Source of the DNA: Planctomycetota bacterium
GTDB taxonomy: Bacteria; JAJVIF01; JAPKYR01
NCBI GenBank assembly: GCA_030614715.1
Contig: JAUWTM010000024.1
Location: 1-33,281 of the forward strand
Length of the DNA: 33,281 nt
Direction of reading: 5' to 3'
The notes under the pieces were generated by a model that worked only from the letters and a program-made list of their open reading frames with translations, was not told the origin of the DNA and ran no database searches. Position numbers and translations under genes: made by a program. Of the stretch, positions 17,465 to 24,881 are shown in pieces. Position 1 is the first letter of the stretch. Each line of letters begins with the position of its first letter.

Positions 17465-17507
17465 CCGGGAAACGGGACGGCAATCCGCACGTGATTGGAG
17501 GAATATT

Positions 17508-17864
17508 ATGTTCTTTAGACACATGACAAACGAACTGAAATGCATGGTTCTCACCGGTGGGATCTTCGTAATTTTCTTCTCCACATCGATGGTGAACGTG
17601 GCAAAAGCTGACATACAATGGAACGATGAATACATCCCGGTGTACGAGATGATCCACGATGAAACAGTGGATCTGGACGATACCGGTGACGAGTTGGTTG
17701 CGATTCATGATGACGATCCTCAAGCGGGAGGACCGCCAGATGTCACTCCCGACGCCGGTGGGCCGAATGAAAACCCGCCGGTTGCCTCCATAGAATGGTG
17801 GCAGATCATCGGTTCGTTCATCGATGCGATGCTTGCATCACTGGCATTCTGGGGAATGCCTTAA
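17508..17864 (+). CDS. Small secreted acidic protein
   Basis: Unrecognised 118-residue protein. Residues ~12-30 form a signal peptide with a likely cleavage site after VAKA (residue 34). The mature part is acidic, with VDLDDTGDELVAIHDDD, then a Pro/Gly-rich stretch around 72-90, and a hydrophobic C-terminus IIGSFIDAMLASLAFW that could sit in a membrane or bind a partner. GGAGGA lies 6 bp before the ATG. A strong terminator follows about 90 bp after the stop, so it is a single-gene unit. The long structured leader and dyad-bearing promoter upstream suggest tight control. I do not know a family for it. Confidence 0.65.
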   Translation: MFFRHMTNELKCMVLTGGIFVIFFSTSMVNVAKADIQWNDEYIPVYEMIHDETVDLDDTGDELVAIHDDDPQAGGPPDVTPDAGGPNENPPVASIEWWQIIGSFIDAMLASLAFWGMP

Positions 17865-17954
17865 CTGCTCCGCTCCGGGACGACCGGGGGTTTGTCTTCC
17901 GGTGCGCGAACTTTGCAGCATCGCGGCCCGATAATGGGTCGGCCAGGGTTCAGC

Positions 17955-17990
17955 AAGGCGCCCTTGCGGGAGGGCGCCTTTTGTATTTTT
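17955..17990 (+). terminator. Rho-independent terminator after the small secreted protein
   Basis: A perfect 10-bp stem, AAGGCGCCCT (17955-17964) with AGGGCGCCTT (17971-17980), has a 6-base loop and is followed by TTGTATTTTT. Confidence 0.9.
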
Positions 17991-18086
17991 CAGTTCAATT
18001 TTGTAAATTCTTACAGCCTGCGCCAGGGGCCTGCGCTGATATCGGTCACATACCCTGAAAATATATGTTGCCCCGGTTAAGAAGCC

Positions 18087-18116
18087 TTGACACCGATTAA
18101 CGCTGAATGCTACCAT
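18087..18116 (+). promoter_or_regulatory. Candidate promoter of the Big_2 lipoprotein
   Basis: A consensus TTGACA (18087-18092) is followed after 18 bp by TACCAT (18111-18116), which is a weak -10. Transcription would start near 18123, about 70 nt before the ATG at 18192. Confidence 0.5.
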
Positions 18117-18191
18117 GCCGTTTCAACCGTACCGGGACTTTTCCGGGTGGTTGGTTGTCCCATAAGTCGAACTTGTCCGGAGGTGCGCTAG

Positions 18192-18884
18192 ATGCGCGTA
18201 TCCATTAGCCGCTTTATACTCCCATTCGCAATAATCGCGATACTTTTAAACCTCGGCTGCAGAGGTGACACACCAGCAAGCATTGAGCCGGTAGGGGATC
18301 TCCAGTCTATTAATATTTTTAATGTTCCCCAATCCATTCGACCGGGTCAGGTTCATGCACTTGGCGCGACGGGGATATACCCGGGAAACGCTACCTTCAG
18401 GATCACAGCGTACGCCAACTGGGCATCCAGCGATGTCGCTGTAGTCGAGATCTTCGGAAAAGGTCTGCTCCGCGCCATGGGTGGTGGAACAGCAACAATA
18501 ACTGCTTCGTACCGTGGTGTAAGCAGGTCCGTTGACATCCTCGTAGAAGGTGCAGCGATACCGGGCACCGAGGCACCCGGACCTGTAGAACTTTCCTCGA
18601 TCCAGGTCGACCCGACATGGGCGTCCGTAGCGATGGAAGGTTCCGTCCAGTTCGAAGCCACCGCAATTTATTCCAACGGTGTAACGCAACCTCTCACGAA
18701 CCTTGTCGACTGGCGTGTATCGGACGACGACCCCGGCTTCATTATCGACTCAGACAATTCAGCCGCATGGGGAGCGTTGTTCGGCTTGTTTAAAGCAACA
18801 GGGCCGGTAGGTACAACAGTCGTGAGCTGCGAGTACATGGGTGTTGTATCCAACTACGTGACGGTTGTTGTGAGGGAATTCTGA
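18192..18884 (+). CDS. Lipoprotein with two bacterial Ig-like (Big_2-type) domains
   Basis: This 230-residue exported protein has a lipoprotein signal ending LNLGC (Cys23). Two Big_2-like domains follow. The first, about residues 36-118, has the pattern ...WASSDVAVVEI...GGGTATITASYRG. The second, about 135-229, has SIQVDPTWASVAMEGSVQFEA and VDWRVSDDD. Such domains usually act as surface adhesion or spacer modules. GGAGGT lies 8 bp upstream of the ATG. It is followed by its own hairpin terminator. No enzymatic domain is present, so the partner is unknown. Confidence 0.88.
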   Translation: MRVSISRFILPFAIIAILLNLGCRGDTPASIEPVGDLQSINIFNVPQSIRPGQVHALGATGIYPGNATFRITAYANWASSDVAVVEIFGKGLLRAMGGGTATITASYRGVSRSVDILVEGAAIPGTEAPGPVELSSIQVDPTWASVAMEGSVQFEATAIYSNGVTQPLTNLVDWRVSDDDPGFIIDSDNSAAWGALFGLFKATGPVGTTVVSCEYMGVVSNYVTVVVREF

Positions 18885-18918
18885 TAAGGGTACAACCTGA
18901 ATAGCCATGAAAACAAAC

Positions 18919-18942
18919 ACCCCGGGTCATATCCCGGGGTTT
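18919..18942 (+). terminator. Hairpin terminator after the Big_2 lipoprotein
   Basis: ACCCCGGG (18919-18926) pairs perfectly with CCCGGGGT (18933-18940) around a 6-base loop. The T-run is short (TTTCTC), so termination may be partial. Confidence 0.75.
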
Positions 18943-18970
18943 CTCAACTCCAAATGAAGAGAGGAAGGTA

Positions 18971-19429
18971 ATGAACGAAAAACCTGCAATTGAAAAAAAA
19001 TATAAATCGCATAAGTTCCACACCAGCGTCAGACTGACCGGAGAACGTATTTGGGACGTGACGAACAGCGGAGGACATTCCGTCAAGGGCGACCCTCCCC
19101 CGGTGTTTGGAGGGACGGAAAGCAACTGGTCTCCGGAAGACCTGCTCTTGTCCGGCGTAAACGCATGCCACCTCGCGTCGTTCTATTCATATGCGACACG
19201 TAAAGGTTTCGAATTCAGCGCATATGAATCCGAGATAGAGGGTCTTCTGGAGCATGAGGGAACAGGATTCAGGTTCACGAAGATGATCATACGTCCGAAG
19301 ATCACAGTGAAATCGGAAGATGATATCGAAACCGCTAAACAGTACATGAAGCGCGCACACCAGATATGCTTCATGGGACACAGTGTGAATGCAGAGGTCA
19401 CTGTCGAAACCGAAGTAGTTGTCGGGTGA
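18971..19429 (+). CDS. OsmC-family protein
   Basis: OsmC/Ohr proteins are small cytosolic thiol-dependent proteins, many of which reduce organic hydroperoxides. The 152-residue sequence contains the two expected cysteines, Cys66 in GVNACHLASF and Cys133 in AHQICFMGHSV, and the conserved WSPEDLLLSGV segment before the first. The AHxxC context fits the general OsmC group rather than the classic Ohr VPYS type, so peroxidase activity is likely but not certain. GAGGAAGG sits just before the ATG. The stop is 21 bp before a small membrane-protein gene on the same strand, and the two are probably co-transcribed. Confidence 0.9.
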   Translation: MNEKPAIEKKYKSHKFHTSVRLTGERIWDVTNSGGHSVKGDPPPVFGGTESNWSPEDLLLSGVNACHLASFYSYATRKGFEFSAYESEIEGLLEHEGTGFRFTKMIIRPKITVKSEDDIETAKQYMKRAHQICFMGHSVNAEVTVETEVVVG

Positions 19430-19450
19430 CCGGTTGAAGGAAGGAATCGT

Positions 19451-19651
19451 ATGAACTGGCTTGGTCTGGTGATTGGCGCAGCGATAGGCGGTCTGCTCGG
19501 ATGGGTGTTCAGGTGCACCGGCGGGACGTGCCCGATCACGGCGCAATGGTATATTCCAGTGATAATCGGGGGATTGGCCGGGCTTACCTGGACGGCATCT
19601 CCAAAGGATGAAATGCCGGGTGAACCCGGTGATACACAAGTAGACAATTAA
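19451..19651 (+). CDS. Small membrane protein with a C-x4-C-P-I-T motif (DUF6132-like)
   Basis: This 66-residue protein has two hydrophobic segments, about residues 3-20 and 33-48, with a loop between them carrying Cys22 and Cys27 in RCTGGTCPIT. Small proteins with this glycine-rich helix and CPIT motif are known as DUF6132, to my recollection often near rhodanese or other sulfur genes; the assignment is from memory of the motif. The paired cysteines next to an OsmC thiol protein suggest a redox or sulfur-related role. AAGGAAGG lies upstream of the ATG. The C-terminus is a short acidic tail. Confidence 0.75.
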   Translation: MNWLGLVIGAAIGGLLGWVFRCTGGTCPITAQWYIPVIIGGLAGLTWTASPKDEMPGEPGDTQVDN

Positions 19652-19665
19652 CCTGCCGTACAAGG

Positions 19666-19694
19666 TTGTAGCAGCTTATCAATCCTGTTAGAAT
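19666..19694 (+). promoter_or_regulatory. Sigma-70-type promoter of the ammonia-lyase gene
   Basis: TTGTAG (19666-19671) and TAGAAT (19689-19694) are 17 bp apart. Transcription would start near 19701, about 33 nt before the ATG, so the gene is probably expressed separately from the OsmC pair. Confidence 0.6.
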
Positions 19695-19733
19695 ACGCGG
19701 GTTTCATCGAAGAAAATCCGGGAGTAAAAAATT

Positions 19734-21272
19734 ATGGACGTTGCACTCGATGGCAAGACAGTAACAATCGACGATGTAGCTGGAGTAGCAAGAGAAGGCG
19801 GAGTACTTTCGTTTTCGAAGGAAGCGGAGGATAGAATATCAAAGTGTGAAAAGGTAGTGAAAGAACTCGTCGATGGCGGAGAGGCAATCTACGGTGTCAC
19901 GACGGGTATCGGTGAGTTCGCGAGGATCAGGATCGATCCGGAGATGGGAAGCGAGCTCCAGAAGCGGATAATCTACTCGCATGCTGCCGGCTGCGGCGAC
20001 CTTTTCCCCGAGGACAGGGTCAGGGCAGCGATGGTCGCACGTGCGAACGTAATGGCGAACGGCCACACCGGGGTCCGTCTCAGCACCGCTGAAAAGTACA
20101 TTGACGTGTTCAACAACGGCATCGTTCCGGTCGTAAATCTAAAAGGATCGGTCGGTACGTCCGGTGACCTGAGCCCGATGTCGCAGCTTGCCGAGGTAAT
20201 CCTGGGTGAAGGCGAGGCCTTCTACCAGGGTGAGCGGATACCCGGCGGTGAAGCCCTCGAAAAAGCAGGGATCGAACCACTCGAGCTTTTCTACAAGGAA
20301 GGACTCGGGCTGATAAACGGGTCGCAGATGATGACCGGCGAGGCATGCCTGCAGCTGGTCGATTCGCGAAGACTCATCAAGAACGCGATCATCGCGGCAG
20401 CAATGACCATCGATGCACTCAAGGGCGTACTCAAAGCGTATCATCCGAAACTCCACGAAGCGCGTCCGCATAAGGGGCAGATGACCACCGCCCATTTCCT
20501 GAACAGGATTTTCGATAAGAGCGAGATAATGGCCGATCTTTCCGGGAAGGTTCAGGACGGCTATTCGATGCGCTGCACACCCCAGGTTCAGGGTCCCGCG
20601 ATCGATATATGGCACTTCGCGAAGGACTGGATCGAGCGGGAGCTGAACGCCGCTGCCGATAATCCCCTGTTCTTCCCGGATGAGAAGATGCATATTGCAG
20701 GTGGAAATTTCCACGGCCAGGGCATCGGTCTTTCAATCGACTACCTTAAAATTGCCATTGCAGAGCTGGCTAATCTATCAGAACGTCACACGAACCGTCT
20801 TCTGAATCCTGTGCTCTCAGGGCTCCCGGACTTCCTCGTCGAAGGTCGAGGCATCAACTCGGGACTCATGGTCGCGCAGTACACGGCGGCAAGTCTCGTC
20901 AGCGAGAACAAGATGTACTGCTGGCCGGGAAGCTGCGATTCGATTTCAGTTTCCGCGGACCAGGAGGACCACGTAAGCATGGGCCCGACGTCCATCCGCG
21001 CGTTCAACGAGGTCCTGAAGAACGTGGCAAACGTGCTCGGAATCGAGATGATGTGCGCGGCACAGGCTTTAGACTTCCATGCACCGCAGAAGCCGGGTAT
21101 CGGAACGCAGGTCGCATACGATGTAATCAGAAAGCACGTCGAGCGTCTCGAGGAAGATCGTGTTCTTTACCACGATGTCATCAAGTGCGGAGAGCTGGTC
21201 TGGAGCGGTGAAGTCCTCGACGCGGTCGAGGCGGAGATCGGTGAGATCGACATCAGCCTGAATCACAAGTAA
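19734..21272 (+). CDS. hutH: Histidine ammonia-lyase-like MIO enzyme
   Basis: Enzymes of this family remove ammonia from histidine (giving urocanate) or aromatic amino acids using a self-made MIO cofactor. The 512 residues match the family length. YGVTTGIGEF (Tyr53), YSHAAG with His83, and QEDHVSMG (Glu411) are present; the Ser-His pair and the Glu are features that favour histidine over phenylalanine or tyrosine. The MIO triad is Thr142-Ser143-Gly144 (VGTSGDLSPM) instead of the usual Ala-Ser-Gly. GGGAG lies about 9 bp before the ATG. No hutU, hutI or hutG is adjacent, so a full histidine-degradation operon is not shown and another substrate remains possible. Confidence 0.85.
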   Translation: MDVALDGKTVTIDDVAGVAREGGVLSFSKEAEDRISKCEKVVKELVDGGEAIYGVTTGIGEFARIRIDPEMGSELQKRIIYSHAAGCGDLFPEDRVRAAMVARANVMANGHTGVRLSTAEKYIDVFNNGIVPVVNLKGSVGTSGDLSPMSQLAEVILGEGEAFYQGERIPGGEALEKAGIEPLELFYKEGLGLINGSQMMTGEACLQLVDSRRLIKNAIIAAAMTIDALKGVLKAYHPKLHEARPHKGQMTTAHFLNRIFDKSEIMADLSGKVQDGYSMRCTPQVQGPAIDIWHFAKDWIERELNAAADNPLFFPDEKMHIAGGNFHGQGIGLSIDYLKIAIAELANLSERHTNRLLNPVLSGLPDFLVEGRGINSGLMVAQYTAASLVSENKMYCWPGSCDSISVSADQEDHVSMGPTSIRAFNEVLKNVANVLGIEMMCAAQALDFHAPQKPGIGTQVAYDVIRKHVERLEEDRVLYHDVIKCGELVWSGEVLDAVEAEIGEIDISLNHK

Positions 21273-21295
21273 ACCATCACCACAATTTGGAGGTG

Positions 21296-21460
21296 GGACA
21301 GTAAATTGGAGCGGGGATGGCTAATGGGAGCGGGGACCTCCGGTCCGCGGGATCGGGTACGTCCCGTGCGCGATTTCCCGGTAAGAAATGCGAAATCGGG
21401 ACGATTCCGCTCCGGCCGACAGGATGTCGCCCCCCCCAGTGGTCACCACCCCCAGTAGTA
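21296..21460. repeat. Mosaic of short repeats and dyads
   Basis: GGAGCGGGGA occurs at 21308-21317 and 21327-21336, and CCGCTCC at 21407-21413 can pair with either copy. CGATTTC (21371-21377) and GAAATCG (21392-21398) form an inner 7-bp dyad. GTGGTCACCAC near 21438-21448 is an odd palindrome next to a run of eight C. No gene is seen. The content resembles the palindromic elements near 17158 and 28977. Confidence 0.5.
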
Positions 21461-21461
21461 T

Positions 21462-21498
21462 AAAAAAACACCCACTGCGTTAGTGGGTGTGTTGTTTT
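21462..21498. terminator. Bidirectional Rho-independent terminator
   Basis: ACACCCACT (21468-21476) pairs perfectly with AGTGGGTGT (21482-21490) around GCGTT. Seven A residues precede it and GTTGTTTT follows, so it can end transcripts from both the plus-strand ammonia-lyase and the minus-strand lipoprotein that converge here. Confidence 0.88.
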
Positions 21499-21529
21499 AA
21501 TAATGATTATTTTTTACCCCCTCCCTTAC

Positions 21530-21558
21530 GGTCGGGGCACTGTTGGTCGGGGCACTGT
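21530..21558. repeat. Tandem duplication of a 14-bp unit
   Basis: GGTCGGGGCACTGT occurs at 21530-21543 and again at 21545-21558, separated by a single T. It lies just after the stop of the minus-strand lipoprotein. Its function is unknown. Confidence 0.75.
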
Positions 21559-21566
21559 AGTTAGGC

Positions 21567-23726
21567 CTAATAAACTATCTCGTACACGTCGACATGGCCT
21601 GTGTCGGGAGCGGGGTCCGGGACGAACAGCATTTTTGCGGCACTCGCCAGTCCAAGGAAGCTTGGATTCCCGCCGGTGGTGTCAGCTTCGTACATTTTCA
21701 GGTTGGTGGCCGGGTTAATCACGAAGACGTGCCCAGTCACAATGGTCGGCTGACCCGTGGCGAAGAGAAATCCGGAACCGGGATCGTAAACAAGGCCGAC
21801 TATCGGCTCCGTATCAGGCGTTGCGAGGATGATTTGACCTTCGTAAACGGGTGGATCCACCGACATATCGTAGTAATCCACCGTACCGGCCATCAGCGTG
21901 GTGACGTACAGCTTGTCATTGGTCGGCACGTATGCCATTCCGGGCGTGGCCGGCAGGATAGGGTCAGGACTGATCATCGGCGTGTGACATGCGATCGATG
22001 TGACGTCTTTGGTCCAGCCGTCGATCACCGCGATGGTGTCGTTGCCATCGCAGGCGGCAAAAATCTGGTAGCTGGCATCGTCAATCGCCAGTGTTGTCGG
22101 TCCGGTACCGACATCAATACGTTCGATTGTCGGATTCTGCTCACTTGCAGGGAAGTAACCGACCTCGTTGTCCGCGTTCAGGGTTACCCAGACCTCCTGG
22201 AAGTTCTCAAATATTGAGAAATCAATCGGCCTGGCACCGTTAAGTCCGGTCGACGACGGTATGTCGATGTAATACTCGACAACCTTGCCATTGAGGTTGA
22301 TAACAGACACGTCCGCAAGCCAGTCTGAAAGTTCAAGGTCGGTTGCGATGAATACGCGGCCGGCAGTAGCACTGAGACCCATGCCGCCGGTAGTAAACCC
22401 CAGCTGCGGGAATCCGCTTTCCTTTATCAGCGTTGTTGAAATTCCCTGTAATGCGACATTTTCAGTGCCGGGAATGGGCGCGAAGTAACACGTGTTGTCG
22501 TTAGTATTGAAGCAGCCCTCGATCGGGTAGAAATCCATAAGGATAGTATCGATAAGGTTAAGCGGTGGTTTGACCTCGATCATTACGATGTCGAAAGCAT
22601 CAACAATACCGATGATCGGGACGGTATTGGTGTCCTTGACGGATATCAGCAGCGGGTATTCACCGACACCGGCGTTGAGCGTGTTCGGAATCTGCACTGT
22701 GTACTCAGCGTATTCTGTCATCACCTGCTGAAGTGTTGCCCCGAGGACTCCCTCGAATAATTCAATACACTCAACCTGGACTGACTGGATGGTTGTTGCT
22801 CCCTGCCAGTCGTAGATCCTGATTGCCGCAAGTGCCTGACCACCGAGTGATGTCAGGTTGCCGCTGAAATCAGTTTCGATTCGGTAAGCCTCAATCGAAT
22901 TTGCCTGTGGCGGAAAATCATCAGGCACATTAGGATTATCAATATTAGCGGGAGACGCCCAGCTGGCATCGACAGCGTAGCCAAAATCCAGCGGGACAGT
23001 CAGGTCATCGGGGAATTTAATTGTGAAGATCTTATCCGCATGATCGCCTGCACCGAATGCGCGGCGCTCGGCCAGTGTCCAGAATGCCATGTATGGATTC
23101 AGCGTCGTGGTGATATTTACACCATTTTCCTCGTACTTTGCCGGGTAATATTCAAAGATCGGCCTGCCCAGGAAACCGGGCGGGAATGCCTCGGGAGACC
23201 ACAAGGTAGTGTAACCGTCTGCGTTTACGACAGTGTATTCGTCGTTGGCGTACGATGAAATCTTCAGTCCGTGCTCATTGAAGTAATGAGAACCTTCGAA
23301 AATCGCTATGCCACGCACGTCGAATCCCGTGAAGACTTCCTTTTTATATGCCCCGTCAATGTTGACCGGATGGATAATCCCGATCTGAACGTCCAGGTTA
23401 CCCTCTGGATTGATCTCGTTATCACCGATAACAAGGCATGTCGTGCACATGCCATCCTCCAGCGGCTTCAGAACATTCAAATGGATCTCCGTATGCCGCG
23501 CAGGAACGACCTCGAACTCGCTGGTGTCGCGATCGTAGCTGATGTTCCAGTAACCCCAGAGGTAACGGTTATCAGCGGCTTGATTAGAGCTGTCCTGAAG
23601 AAGTAGAGACGTGTCCGGGGAATTTGTAGCCTGAACACCGCTCGATGGATCGACCGGCGATCCCGCACATGCAACAATCGTGCACAGCAATATTGAGCAG
23701 GCTGCCAGAAACAGGTTGCGTACCAT
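21567..23726 (-). CDS. Large lipoprotein with WGYW/DVRG N-terminal module and propeller-like C-terminus (paralogue B)
   Basis: This 719-residue exported protein has a lipoprotein signal ending IVAC (Cys20) and a Ser/Thr-rich linker. It shares the motif order of the genes at 3995-6865 and 31561-33281: LWGYW (56-60), IIHP (117-120), GFDVRG (134-139), NADGYTTLW (168-176), LNPYMAFW (209-216), ASW (254-256), NSIEAY (276-281) and IYDWQ (304-308). After about 400 the sequence turns into repeats such as TTLAIDDASYQIFAACDGNDTIAVID and AYVPTNDKLYVTTL, which resemble YVTN-type beta-propeller blades. AACGGAGG precedes the ATG by 6 bp. The function is unknown; the propeller may bind a ligand at the cell surface. 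Confidence 0.85.
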   Translation of the reverse strand: MVRNLFLAACSILLCTIVACAGSPVDPSSGVQATNSPDTSLLLQDSSNQAADNRYLWGYWNISYDRDTSEFEVVPARHTEIHLNVLKPLEDGMCTTCLVIGDNEINPEGNLDVQIGIIHPVNIDGAYKKEVFTGFDVRGIAIFEGSHYFNEHGLKISSYANDEYTVVNADGYTTLWSPEAFPPGFLGRPIFEYYPAKYEENGVNITTTLNPYMAFWTLAERRAFGAGDHADKIFTIKFPDDLTVPLDFGYAVDASWASPANIDNPNVPDDFPPQANSIEAYRIETDFSGNLTSLGGQALAAIRIYDWQGATTIQSVQVECIELFEGVLGATLQQVMTEYAEYTVQIPNTLNAGVGEYPLLISVKDTNTVPIIGIVDAFDIVMIEVKPPLNLIDTILMDFYPIEGCFNTNDNTCYFAPIPGTENVALQGISTTLIKESGFPQLGFTTGGMGLSATAGRVFIATDLELSDWLADVSVINLNGKVVEYYIDIPSSTGLNGARPIDFSIFENFQEVWVTLNADNEVGYFPASEQNPTIERIDVGTGPTTLAIDDASYQIFAACDGNDTIAVIDGWTKDVTSIACHTPMISPDPILPATPGMAYVPTNDKLYVTTLMAGTVDYYDMSVDPPVYEGQIILATPDTEPIVGLVYDPGSGFLFATGQPTIVTGHVFVINPATNLKMYEADTTGGNPSFLGLASAAKMLFVPDPAPDTGHVDVYEIVY

Positions 23727-23779
23727 TTTAGTCCTCCGTTGGACGGTAAACCTCTATTATCCCCTACACCGTCATTTAT

Positions 23780-23788
23780 AGTATAACA
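23780..23788 (-). promoter_or_regulatory. Extended -10 promoter of lipoprotein B
   Basis: On the minus strand TGTTATACT gives a TG-N extended -10 with TATACT (5 of 6 to consensus). No clear -35 is present. Transcription would start near 23773, about 47 nt before the ATG at 23726. The same promoter style is seen before the paralogue at 3995-6865. Confidence 0.5.
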
Positions 23789-23806
23789 TACTGCCCACCA
23801 GTTGAG

Positions 23807-24616
23807 TTAAGCCCGCCGGGGAATATCCTTCGCGAATTCGAAGCTCAGAAGGCTGTCCGACGCTGCCGCTAAGAGCAAATTACCTGTCATCAGAAGCCCT
23901 ACAGGACGTGCGTCACCAGGAATCGGGGTCAGCGACCACGTCCTCAGGCCCTCCACATCCTTCCTGAAATGCCTGTAGACTATGAAAAGAGCCTGACCCT
24001 GCGGATGGACGAGGTAATCTCCGTTGGGAAGCGGCAGGAAGTTCCTCGCAAGTATCACGTCCTCCGATTTAACAGTTCGTATCAGCTCGGGATTGTCCGT
24101 CAGGACGAGATTGAAGAGATATGTCGGCCAGTGAGCACCCTGCTCGGCAGCGATGAACTCGAATCCGTCGTGTGTACGTGCAAACGGGCTGATGAATCGG
24201 GTGGGACCAATCTCAGCCAGTGCACTTTTCTCATTTGCCTTCGGATCGAAGTAAATCAGCACACCCTTGTCAAGGATTATGAGTCCCTCATTCCAGAAAG
24301 CCTTGGGATTTATGGTTCTTGCGAGTTCCTTGTCGAACCTGAACACATTGAGGCTGGTGTCGAGGAAAACGAGCTGCCCGTGATCTGCAACTTCCTCGTA
24401 GCAGACGGCACCGTTATCACAGGCGAGAACCCACGCAACCGGGTGACGCCTGATCCTCCAGGGTTTCGATTCGGGATCTTTATAATAGTAGAGTCCTTTG
24501 GAAGAACCGATTAGAATGCCGGGTTTAGCAGAGGTTGAATGCGCAAGTGAGGTCAGGCGTCCGATACCGAGAGGACGGGCTTTTTTTAACTCGATTGCAT
24601 GGGACTTCGCAGGCAT
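23807..24616 (-). CDS. Unrecognised cytosolic protein, possibly beta-propeller
   Basis: This 269-residue protein has no signal peptide or membrane segment. It contains several short strands separated by turns, for example GILIGSSKGLYYYKD near 33-47, LVFLDTSLNVFRFD, GLIILDKGVLIYFDP and GDYLVHPQGQALFIVYRH, about 45-60 residues apart, which suggests WD40-like or similar propeller blades without their signature residues. The ATG at 24616 lacks a clear ribosome site. It lies upstream of lipoprotein B on the same strand with an 80-bp gap. I cannot assign a family; the reading frame is long and ordered enough to be a real gene. Confidence 0.65.
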   Translation of the reverse strand: MPAKSHAIELKKARPLGIGRLTSLAHSTSAKPGILIGSSKGLYYYKDPESKPWRIRRHPVAWVLACDNGAVCYEEVADHGQLVFLDTSLNVFRFDKELARTINPKAFWNEGLIILDKGVLIYFDPKANEKSALAEIGPTRFISPFARTHDGFEFIAAEQGAHWPTYLFNLVLTDNPELIRTVKSEDVILARNFLPLPNGDYLVHPQGQALFIVYRHFRKDVEGLRTWSLTPIPGDARPVGLLMTGNLLLAAASDSLLSFEFAKDIPRRA

Positions 24617-24683
24617 CGATGTTGAATTTACCGCTTAGAAAGGTAAGAAAGCAAGTTTTATTTATGCAACGGGGACTGGCGGG

Positions 24684-24740
24684 CAGATTTGGCGAAATAT
24701 TAATCATGACTTACTGTAAGTGCAGTTGGAGCCAAATCTG
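24684..24740. repeat. 10-bp inverted repeat with inner hairpin
   Basis: CAGATTTGGC (24684-24693) and GCCAAATCTG (24731-24740) are perfect complements. Inside lies a smaller dyad, ACTTA (24709-24713) and TAAGT (24717-24721). In minus-strand RNA this would be a stem in the leader of the gene at 23807-24616. Confidence 0.7.
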
Positions 24741-24778
24741 AGTGCCTGTCACCGCTGTTATCTTTATCTGAAATAAAT

Positions 24779-24828
24779 GCATGATCGGGTCGATCATGCG
24801 ACCGGCAATCATGTGCGAGTCGCACATG
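24779..24828. repeat. Two adjacent short-loop hairpins
   Basis: GCATGATCG (24779-24787) pairs with CGATCATGC (24791-24799) around GGT. CATGTGCG (24810-24817) pairs with CGCACATG (24821-24828) around AGT. Both have 3-base loops and stand 10 bp apart, so they may be a paired operator or a BIME-like unit. Confidence 0.7.
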
Positions 24829-24846
24829 CTACATCGGCTATCTTTC

Positions 24847-24881
24847 AAAAAAAATGTCCCCGATTTGTACCGGGGACATTT
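24847..24881 (-). terminator. Rho-independent terminator of the Do-type protease gene
   Basis: AAATGTCCCCG (24852-24862) pairs perfectly with CGGGGACATTT (24871-24881) around 8 bases. On the minus strand the stem is followed by a T-run (complement of 24847-24854), about 50 bp after the protease stop. Confidence 0.9.

Larger units (their letters stand above)
17865..18191. other. Intergenic stretch with terminator and promoter
   Basis: It holds the terminator of the small secreted protein unit and the candidate promoter of the next lipoprotein, listed separately. I see no gene in the remainder. Confidence 0.6.
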
